From positions 62,001 to 126,000 of the forward strand of contig NZ_JACHGJ010000005.1 in NCBI RefSeq assembly GCF_014207565.1: 64,000 nt of DNA, read 5' to 3'. Made by a program: the position numbers and the translations under genes. Within the stretch, counting starts at the first letter, position 1; each line of letters starts with the position of its first letter. The notes below the pieces were generated by a model. The model was not told the origin of the DNA and ran no database searches. It saw only the letters and a program-made list of their open reading frames with translations. Positions 1 through 8,500 of this stretch are shown here, piece after piece. This DNA comes from Spirochaeta isovalerica (GTDB lineage: Bacteria; Spirochaetota; Spirochaetia; DSM-2461).

Positions 1-2
1 GC

Positions 3-2234
3 AGGCAAAGGGATTTTCTGAGGATAATTACAGCTGACGGAAAGAGGATCGAGGAGATGACCGGGAAACTACAGGAACAACCGGTTCTGCAATTATCTGA
101 ATTCCTCACGTTTCTTTCACAGGAAAATAAAATCAGTTTTTCCGATCCCGAAGTGATGGAATCCTATGGAGAAAGTCTTTCCAACCTGGTTCAGGATCTT
201 CCTGACAGTCTGAAAAGAGAAGCCGGAGATCTTCTGGAAAAGATTAAGGAGATGGAAAACTTTCTTCTGGTAAACGGGGAAAAGGAGAAAAACCTCGCAA
301 TAGAGCTCTATGAAACAGATGATGCCCTTCTTCTGCTTGTGGACAATATTGTCAATGAACTGCATAACAAAATAGCCATCAGGGAAGATCAGGAACAATT
401 TGCCATCTTCAGCGGCATCCTCTTTATCATGCTCATATCCATTTGGGCGACAGCTTTTCTGGGCAGATCGATCAGCCGCCCCATCGAGGAGCTGCGGTCC
501 TATGTACACTCTATTGATCTTTCCGATATCAAATTAAAACCGGACAGAAAGAAGCTGGACGGTATAAACGCGCGCCATAACCTTGAAATCGCCCAGCTCG
601 CCGAATCCTATGCCACTCTTGAAGAGGCTCTTTTCGATAAAATGTCGGAACTGGAAGAGAGAAGCGAATCGCTGACAAATGAACTGAAGGAACGAAAAAA
701 AACAGAGCGGAAACTGAAGCAGACGGAAAATTACCTGAACAATATAATCCAGTCGCTGAACAGTCTGATAATAACGGCCGATTCCGGGGGCAGACTGATT
801 CACTGGAACAAACAGGCAGAGGATCTATCCGAGGAAGACGACTCAGAACTCTTTAACCGCTTCCCCTTCCTCCTGACGTTCAAAGAGCCGATATCCGAAG
901 TAATGGAAACAGGCAGAACATGGTCGGACAATGCCGTGAAAATAGAGCCATTACCGGACCGGTATTTCAACATCCATCTGACCCCTCTGGAAGGCAGGAA
1001 GTCGGGAATCGTTATCCGCCTCGATGATATTACCCAGATAAGAAACATTGAAAACCAGCTCCTGGAAACCCAGAAATGGGAAACCCTGGGTGTCCTGACG
1101 AGCGGCTTCGCTCACGACTTCAACAATGTTCTGACCGGAATCGTCACCTCCTCATCCATACTTATCCATTTGGCGGAACGCAACTATCCGGAACTGGATA
1201 AGACATTTACCGACTGTCTGAGCATAATAGACCGGTCGGGCAACAGGGCGGCGGCCATGGTTCAGCAGTTGCTCAGTCTCTCGCGGACCAATGAACTGAA
1301 TTTCACATCCATCGATTTGAGAAATTCTCTGGAGGACGTGAAGGCCATTTGCGGCAATTCCTTTGACAAATCAGTCAAATTCATTCTCGACCTGCCCCGG
1401 GAAAATATCCGCGTCCAGGCTGACAACGCCCAGCTTGAACAGATATTTCTCAATCTCTGCATTAACTCCTATCACGCCATGACGGAAATGCGCGATAAAA
1501 AAGAGAAGAACGGCGGCGAATTGAAAATTACCCTTTATACGAAAACCATAGACCGTTATTCCGGCGAGGATGAAAAGGGATATGCCCAGGGACAATACGC
1601 TGCGGTTGCCATCAGCGATACCGGCGTCGGGATACCTGCGGAAAAAAAGAAGAAGATCTTCGATCCCTTTTTCACCACGAAAGACAAAAGCAAGGGAACG
1701 GGGCTGGGGCTGACAATGGTTCAGCATATAGTCAATCAGCATAAAGGCTTTATCGAGCTCTACTCCGAACCGGGGCGGGGAACGGTTATCACCGTGTATC
1801 TGCCTCTGGCCTCAGCGATGATCGAAGAGGAACAGAAAGCGCCGGAAGAGCGGATACTGGTCAAGGGAGAAGGATCGGTTCTGGTTATTGATGATGAAGA
1901 AGTTCTGCGGGTTCTGACCGAATCCATCCTGAAGGAATGCGGTTACGATGTCATGGTTGCGGAGGACGGTTTCAAAGGAGTGGATCTGTACAGAAAGAAC
2001 GGCGGAGCCTTCGACCTTGTTATCCTCGACATGTCGATGCCCGGCATTTCGGGCAAGGAAACTTTTATAGAGCTGAAACAGATTAATCCCGAGGTCAGGA
2101 TTCTACTGGCTTCCGGATTTATTAAAGATGACAGGATACAGGATCTGATGAATCTGGGACTGGAGGATTTTATTCAGAAACCTTTCGATTTTATAGAACT
2201 CTCCGAGAAAGTAGCGCGGATTCTCAAAGGCTGA
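3..2234 (+). CDS. Hybrid sensor histidine kinase/response regulator, 5' end cut by window
   Basis: The frame is open from base 3 with no stop before the first ATG at 57, and the ATG has no ribosome site, so the gene almost certainly starts left of the window. Numbering from that ATG: extracytoplasmic helical region, one membrane segment (about 115-137), HAMP-like linker and coiled coil (140-225), PAS-like domain (about 225-335), HisKA with phospho-acceptor in GFAHDFNN (H about 353), HATPase with N box (about 457-475), G1 motif SDTGVGIP and G2 motif KGTGLGL. A receiver domain follows (about 612-725) with VIDDEE, acceptor Asp in VILDMSMPG and the conserved Lys in QKPF. It would autophosphorylate and pass phosphate to its own receiver. 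The ligand is unknown, and no dedicated output regulator lies next to it. Confidence 0.93.
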   Translation, partial: RQRDFLRIITADGKRIEEMTGKLQEQPVLQLSEFLTFLSQENKISFSDPEVMESYGESLSNLVQDLPDSLKREAGDLLEKIKEMENFLLVNGEKEKNLAIELYETDDALLLLVDNIVNELHNKIAIREDQEQFAIFSGILFIMLISIWATAFLGRSISRPIEELRSYVHSIDLSDIKLKPDRKKLDGINARHNLEIAQLAESYATLEEALFDKMSELEERSESLTNELKERKKTERKLKQTENYLNNIIQSLNSLIITADSGGRLIHWNKQAEDLSEEDDSELFNRFPFLLTFKEPISEVMETGRTWSDNAVKIEPLPDRYFNIHLTPLEGRKSGIVIRLDDITQIRNIENQLLETQKWETLGVLTSGFAHDFNNVLTGIVTSSSILIHLAERNYPELDKTFTDCLSIIDRSGNRAAAMVQQLLSLSRTNELNFTSIDLRNSLEDVKAICGNSFDKSVKFILDLPRENIRVQADNAQLEQIFLNLCINSYHAMTEMRDKKEKNGGELKITLYTKTIDRYSGEDEKGYAQGQYAAVAISDTGVGIPAEKKKKIFDPFFTTKDKSKGTGLGLTMVQHIVNQHKGFIELYSEPGRGTVITVYLPLASAMIEEEQKAPEERILVKGEGSVLVIDDEEVLRVLTESILKECGYDVMVAEDGFKGVDLYRKNGGAFDLVILDMSMPGISGKETFIELKQINPEVRILLASGFIKDDRIQDLMNLGLEDFIQKPFDFIELSEKVARILKG

Positions 2235-2240
2235 GATTGG

Positions 2241-3137
2241 TTAAAAGAGGAACAGCAGGGTGGTTCCCCCGACAGCCAGAACCGTGCCCAGAATCGCGCC
2301 GGCGGAAACCTTTTTCCGGAAAACAAAAATATCCACCGGTAGAAGAAGCACGGGGCTTACCTGCATCAGAGTTGTGATTATCCCCACCGGCGCCCAGTTC
2401 AGTGCGTAGAGGCTGAGAATGATCCCGAGAACCGGCCCCACGACAACAGCGAAGAGAAGAAGTAAAAAGTTACCTATCGAACGGAATGCGGCGAAATCGC
2501 TTCTCACCTTCTTCCGGATAAGAGAATAGATGAAAAGCCCGGCCAGGCCGGCGATTATGCGGATAAAGTTCGTCGAAACGGGATGGACACCCTCCATCAT
2601 TCCCATCTTTGCGAAAATGAGTCCGATCGCTTGGGTCAGCGCCCCGAGGAGGGCGTACAAAACGCCGCGTACGCTATGGCCGTGTCCCTGGTTCTTTCCG
2701 TCCTTCTCTTCGAGAATAACCCATATGACTCCCCCCAGAATGATGAGGATGCCGGCTGTTTTAACAAGAGAGAGCGTCTCTCCGAGAAAAATCCAAGAAA
2801 AAACGAGACTGAATACAGGACTGGTGGTCATGATGACGAGAGCTTCCCGCGGGCCGATCTCCACAAAAGCCCTGAACAGGAACAGATCGGCAACGAAAAA
2901 GCCGAAAAATCCCGATGCGAGAATCAGGATTAGCGGCTGCACAGGAAGACTAAAGGGCGACAATTGCCCCGTAAAAAGATAATTTACCAGCAGCATGACC
3001 GGAACAGCCAGCCAGAGACGAATGTGGGTGACCGCATCGGATCCGGTTTTCCTGCCCAGATGAGAATATATTAGTGAATTCTGAGCCCAGCAGAGGGCGG
3101 TCAATAAGGCGAAAATCTGCCCCAGTATCATTTGCAT
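2241..3137 (-). CDS. EamA/DMT-family transporter
   Basis: A 298-residue protein of about ten hydrophobic segments forming two EamA repeats, typical of drug/metabolite exporters of the inner membrane. Seen: hydrophobic start ILGQIFALLTALCWAQNS and the repeat-type ends GETLSLVKTAGILIILGG and ILGTVLAVGGTTLLFLF. Its 3' end lies 6 bp from the end of the convergent histidine kinase gene. The ATG at 3137 has no Shine-Dalgarno sequence. A -35/-10 pair (TTGCAT, 17 bp, CATATT) ends 6 nt before it, so the mRNA may be leaderless. The substrate cannot be told from sequence. Confidence 0.88.
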   Translation of the reverse strand: MQMILGQIFALLTALCWAQNSLIYSHLGRKTGSDAVTHIRLWLAVPVMLLVNYLFTGQLSPFSLPVQPLILILASGFFGFFVADLFLFRAFVEIGPREALVIMTTSPVFSLVFSWIFLGETLSLVKTAGILIILGGVIWVILEEKDGKNQGHGHSVRGVLYALLGALTQAIGLIFAKMGMMEGVHPVSTNFIRIIAGLAGLFIYSLIRKKVRSDFAAFRSIGNFLLLLFAVVVGPVLGIILSLYALNWAPVGIITTLMQVSPVLLLPVDIFVFRKKVSAGAILGTVLAVGGTTLLFLF

Positions 3138-3143
3138 GGATTG

Positions 3144-3172
3144 AATATGCCTTATGAAGGATAAAAATGCAA
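3144..3172 (-). promoter_or_regulatory. Candidate promoter of the EamA gene, leaderless geometry
   Basis: On the minus strand TTGCAT (3172-3167), a 17-bp spacer and CATATT (3149-3144) are followed after 6 nt by the ATG at 3137. No ribosome-binding sequence lies between. Confidence 0.45.
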
Positions 3173-3436
3173 CTTTTTAATTTTTAGAAAAAAAATTAAT
3201 GGTAGGGCGGAGTACTTCAGTATATATTTATAACAGCCGATGTTCACATTCCTGCTCTACTATAAAAAGGCGTATAAATTACTAAGAGATATCTGTTGTT
3301 AGCGGGTTTTCATTTTTACATTATTTATGATTCTTTTCCCCGTTTTGTGAGTAATATGTCGCTTCCGGAGTTATACTTATAAAAGACACACAATATTTTT
3401 CAGCAAAATATCACTTTCTTTTTCAAGGGTATTCAT
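3173..3436. other. AT-rich intergenic region upstream of the transglutaminase/TPR gene
   Basis: About 265 bp, strongly AT-rich, without a convincing ORF or RNA gene. It probably carries the promoter of the 3437 gene (TATACT near 3373 is a possible -10, without a convincing -35). A ribosome site AAGGG lies 7 nt before the ATG at 3437. Confidence 0.5.
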
Positions 3437-5524
3437 ATGAAAAATAAAACCGCCGGAATAGCCCTTGCGCTATTCCTTTTTTTCCTCTCATCGGCTGCTT
3501 TCGCACAGATCAATGAAAACACGAGCATACAGATTTTTCCCCAGTTCAATCTCGGCCTGCCCGGGGGCAGAATGGGCGACCTGGGTGCGACGATAGGAGG
3601 GGGCGCGGACCTGAAGATTCAGCACCTTTTCGACTCGCTGCCCTTTCTCTACCTGGAAGGGGATGTGACGGCGGGGGTTCTCCCTTACCCCGGGAACAAT
3701 CTGGTCATGCTGACTGCGGGCATGGGAGTCGGCGTAAACCTGAAGCTTTTGAACCGCATGAGCCTCGATGTCGGGGCACAGGGCGGATGGTATCTGGGAC
3801 TGGTTTCCGGAGAGGAGGGAGTCTTTTCCAACCCCTGGTTCGGAGGAAACGTAAACGTCCTTTTCGATATGACCCCGAACCTCACTTTGACAGCGGGAGC
3901 CGGCTACAAATATTTTATTTATCCCGACCAGATGCTCCACCACGGTTTGAGTTTCCAGATCGGCACGGTGTTCCGCCTGGGCTCGAAAGACAACCGTTCG
4001 GAACTGGAAATGGAATCGATCGAGATCGATCCTCTCTTCCCCATCCTCTATGAATACTACAGCGACAACGCCTTCGGAAAACTGATTATTAAAAACACGG
4101 AGCGGAATACCATTGAGGATCTGAAAGTATCTTTTTATGTGGATCAGTATATGGAGCAACCGGAAGTCTGCGCGACTGTGCCACTTTTAAAAAGAGGAGA
4201 AACGGCCGAAGTCGATCTTAAAGCGATTTTTACGACCGGACTGCTGGATCTGACCGATACCTCTAAAGTGTCCACTGAAATCCAGGTCAGCTACAATCTT
4301 CTGGGGCGGAAGATTTCCTACTCGACCCCACAGACCATCCGGGTTCTGGGACGGAACTCCCTGACCTGGGACGATGACCGCAAAGCCGCCTCATTCGTTT
4401 CGGCAAAGGACCCGACCGTGCAGCTCTTCGCCCGGAATACGGCGGGAGTCATCAGAGAGCTGGACCAGAGCGCCATAAATCTGAATCTGAGGATTGCCCT
4501 GGGGATTTTCGAAACCCTGGAGCTTTACGGAATGAACTATGTAATCGACCCGGCATCCTCCTATATCGAAATGTCGGAAAACTCCGATGCTGTGGACTTT
4601 GTCCAGTTTCCCTCCCAGACTCTGACATTCCGCGCGGGCGATTGCGACGACCTTTCCGTTCTGGCTACTTCTCTGCTTGAATCGGTCGGCATTGAAACAG
4701 CCTTTATCACCGTACCCGGACATATTTATATGGCCTTCTCCCTGGGCATAACCAAAGAGGAAGCCAGGAGGACCTTTACGAATCTCGATGAATTCGTTTT
4801 CCACGACGACAAAACCTGGATTCCCGTGGAAATAACCCTTCTGTCGGAAGGCTTTCTCGAAGCCTGGAAATACGGTGCCAGGGAATGGCGTGAATACGAC
4901 GGACTGGGGCGCGCCCAGTTCTATCCCGTCCATGATGCCTGGACCAAATACAAAGCGGCGACCGTTCCCGGAGGAGCCCTGCCGCTCCTGTTCCCCTCCC
5001 AGGAGAACATGATCAGCAACTACAACGAAAGCCTTGATATCTTTATCGAAAGGGAACTGGAACCTCATGTGGCGGAATTCAGTGAAAAACTCCAGCGCCG
5101 CGATACGGCCAGACTGCGCAACAGTTTCGGCGTCGTCTACGCCAAATACGGAAAATACGACAAAGCGGAGGAGCAGTTCAACCGCGCCCTCCGGATGGAA
5201 CCGGATTTCGCTCCCGCCATGATCAATATGGGAAACATTCTCTTCCTGCAGAAAGAAATGGATGCCGCATTGAATATGTATAACAAAGCAGACGCACTTA
5301 AACCGGATACGCCGACGATTATCGCCGCCATTGCCAAAACCCGGTACGAAATGGAGCAGTACGATCAGGTTAAGAACCTCTATCAGGATCTTCAGAACAA
5401 AGCTCCCGACCTGGCCGCCCAGTACGCCTACCTGAACAACGAGATATCGGTTATCGGCAGAGCTTCGGCGGCGCGGGCCAACGTGGTCACAGACTGGGAA
5501 GTGGACGAGGAAAACGAGGAGTAA
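3437..5524 (+). CDS. Exported beta-barrel/transglutaminase-like/TPR protein
   Basis: A 695-residue protein with a clear signal peptide (1-23, ending AAFAQ). Residues about 25-190 are glycine-rich alternating strands resembling a small outer-membrane barrel, ending in FQIGTVFRLG. Residues about 200-320 look like a CARDB/Ig-type beta domain. Residues about 330-500 resemble a transglutaminase-like cysteine-protease fold, with the likely catalytic Cys in FRAGDCDDLS (about 402) and His in PGHIYMAF (about 428). Residues about 550-660 hold TPR repeats (YGKYDKAEEQFNRALRMEPD and similar). It probably acts in the envelope on protein or peptide bonds, but the substrate is unknown. The next gene starts 13 bp downstream behind its own ribosome site, so the two are likely co-expressed. 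Confidence 0.82.
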   Translation: MKNKTAGIALALFLFFLSSAAFAQINENTSIQIFPQFNLGLPGGRMGDLGATIGGGADLKIQHLFDSLPFLYLEGDVTAGVLPYPGNNLVMLTAGMGVGVNLKLLNRMSLDVGAQGGWYLGLVSGEEGVFSNPWFGGNVNVLFDMTPNLTLTAGAGYKYFIYPDQMLHHGLSFQIGTVFRLGSKDNRSELEMESIEIDPLFPILYEYYSDNAFGKLIIKNTERNTIEDLKVSFYVDQYMEQPEVCATVPLLKRGETAEVDLKAIFTTGLLDLTDTSKVSTEIQVSYNLLGRKISYSTPQTIRVLGRNSLTWDDDRKAASFVSAKDPTVQLFARNTAGVIRELDQSAINLNLRIALGIFETLELYGMNYVIDPASSYIEMSENSDAVDFVQFPSQTLTFRAGDCDDLSVLATSLLESVGIETAFITVPGHIYMAFSLGITKEEARRTFTNLDEFVFHDDKTWIPVEITLLSEGFLEAWKYGAREWREYDGLGRAQFYPVHDAWTKYKAATVPGGALPLLFPSQENMISNYNESLDIFIERELEPHVAEFSEKLQRRDTARLRNSFGVVYAKYGKYDKAEEQFNRALRMEPDFAPAMINMGNILFLQKEMDAALNMYNKADALKPDTPTIIAAIAKTRYEMEQYDQVKNLYQDLQNKAPDLAAQYAYLNNEISVIGRASAARANVVTDWEVDEENEE

Positions 5525-5537
5525 AGGAGAGAAGAGG

Positions 5538-8500
5538 ATGAGCAGAAGAAAACTTTTAATCAAAATGAAATTACCCTTACTGGTCCTTCTGGTCGTCCTT
5601 TTCGGATGCTCCAGTCCATTGATGGAGACGATTGAGGAGGAGGTTGAGATTGTTGTAACTCCTCCTTCGATTTCTACTTTGTATCCTGAGTCGGGAGCGA
5701 CAGGGGTTGCGATTGATATTGATAATATTGTTATTACTTTCAATAAAAGCATAGCCGAGTCGAGCGTGAGCAGTACGACGATTGTTGTTACCAATGAAGA
5801 AGGTTCTGTTGTAAACGGTTCGTTCACAGTTTCGGGGGAAACAGTAAACTTCAATCCGAGCAATAATCTAAGTTATAAAACAGTCTATTCCGTATACATA
5901 AGCGACAATCTTCTCGATGTAAATGATAACAGCATAGAAGCTGATTTTTCCTGGTCTTTTACTACGGCCGATGCCCCCTCGTCCATAAAACCTCAGATAA
6001 AATCTCTTGATATAGACAGCGGGAGAGGTTTTACAAATTCTGCAGATGTATCGATTAATATATTTGCGACAGATTATAACGGCGATACGGACAACCTTAA
6101 TTTCAGGTATAGAAAATCCGGTGATACTGATTGGAGTTCCTGGACAGCTTTGACTAATGGATCAGGTTCAGCTCCTATAACTCTTGATATAACACCGGGA
6201 GTAACAGAGTCATTCTCATACGAGACTGAAGTTATCGATGCATCGTCTGTTAAGTCACAAGTAACATCATGTGATATAACCTATGAAATCCAGCCGCCGA
6301 CACCCTTGGATTTTAACTGGGATGATCTGTCATATTTTCCTTACAATGGAACATTACTTCAAATAACATTTGATGAGGCTCTGGCTCCTGAAAGCATAAC
6401 AGACACTGATTTCATTCTTGAAAAAGTATCCGATTCCTCTCTGGTACCAGGCACAATAGGTCTGAAATCTGTTGGAGATGAACCTGACAGAATTCTCGAG
6501 CTCTGGGATCTTGAACTTGAGCCGAATACGGCATACAGGGTTATTCTTCAGCCGACGGTTTCAGACTTGGCCGGGAATCAGCTGGGAGGAGATGAAAATG
6601 TCTGGATTTTCAATACCGGAGATTCAATCGATACAGACCCTCCAGACGGCCCCGTTTCCCTTGTAGATGAGGTTTATGGGAAAGTGGTGCCTTTGCCGAC
6701 CGGAACAATAGCCAAAGGAACGGATGAAGAGATTCGATTAGACTTTTCCCAGATTACAGATGATTTCAGCACTATAGTTAAAATGAAAATCTGGGGAAGC
6801 AGCAGTAATGCCGGAATTACAAACGGCCAAACCGAAGAAGAACCGGCTGATGCGGATGCAGAAACATTTGCCTTGACAAAAGACTGGCTTATGGAAGCCG
6901 GAGACGGGGAAAAATACCTGAAAGTAAAATTCAGAGACTCGGCATTGAACTGGTCAGACGAAAAAATCGTGAAAATCATCCTCGATACAAAAGGCCCGGA
7001 TGATTTATCAAGTCCCATTGTCTTAATTGAAAACGGTTTGAGCTATACAAACAGGGAAGACAGAATCATCAATTTGAATTTGTCATCAGTAGATCCAAGC
7101 GGCATTTACAAAATGAAGCTTTCGACAACTAATGGCGAGCTGGATGCACTAGCGCTTCCAGTTCGGGGTGATTATCCCGATGATACTGCCTACCAGAATG
7201 CCCTGGATGAGTTCGATGACTGGAACAATAATTTTTCACTGCAATTACCCGACACAGACGGCCCTTATACCATTTACGTGAAGACTTGGGACTATCTGGA
7301 ACAGGGATCTTCAGTTGGCAGCTCCAGCACAATTACTCTTGATAGAGAGAGTCCGACCATAACTTATCCCGGTCTCCCCTTTCTACTGAATACATCCCTT
7401 CAGATGCAAAATGGAACGGACTACAGCATTACTGACAATACGGCAATTACAGATTATCAGTGGTCAATGATCAGCGGCCCCGGAAGCGTCTACTTCAACG
7501 CGGAAGTAGATGGAGAGGATTCAGATGATGGAGCTGATATTGCATCTCCTTACATTTGGGCCGATACAGACGGCGACTATTTCATTCAATTAACAGTTAC
7601 GGATAGTGCAGAAAATATAGGAACACACGATCCGATTCCACTCTTATGGGATACAACACCTCCAGCTGATATTGCAGATCTGGCGGTTCAGGGAAACAAT
7701 CCGGAATTTACAAATTCCGCTCAACCGGAATGGACCTGGAGCGCTTCTACCGGTGCAGATTTCTACAGGGTGAGCTTTGACGGTTTCAGTACTTATACGG
7801 ATGTTCAGCAAACGTTCTACAGCCCGAACACAGCATTGGCGGAAGGTTCGCACACTCTTTCAGTAATAGCTTATGATTATTCCGGAAACTCTTCAGCCCC
7901 GGCATCCCGGGATATTAAAGTAGATACTATTGCTCCGGCAATTAATATTTCAACCTTTCAATATATCGCTAACTTTGATAATCAGGAAATTACGATTGAT
8001 TTCAACGGTGGCGATGGTTCAATCTCAGAATCGGGAAGTGGATTAGCTTCAACTGTCTGGTCAAAAGGTTCCGGTCCGGGAACGCTCAGTTTTACTAACC
8101 CGACAGAGAAAGTTACAAATGTAAGCGCAAATATCGATGGTGATTATGTTATAAACCTATCTGCCTTTGATGTCGCAGGAAACTTTTCAACAGTACAGCT
8201 TCCTCTACTTCGGGATATAGTAGCTCCAGCCGCACCTGACCTTACAGGCCCGACCCTTACCCCTAGCGTCAGGCCGAACTGGTTCTGGTCCACAGGAGGC
8301 GGCGGTATGGGCGTTTACCAATGGAACCTCGATACTGATGCCGATCCGGACTGGTCAGCCGAAACAGACGATACGACATTCAGCCCTTCAGATGATCTTC
8401 TCGGAACACCTCCGGGGATCGATCATACTCTTTCTGTAAGAGAAAGGGATATTGCCGGTAACTGGTCGGCACCTTCCGATTGGACCGTTGAAGTAGATAC

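Noticed and set aside
4391-5863. 490-codon open frame on the minus strand
   Set aside because: It is antisense to two well-supported genes with signal peptide and domain motifs, has no recognisable domain of its own, and its low-complexity residues reflect the complement of coding sequence.
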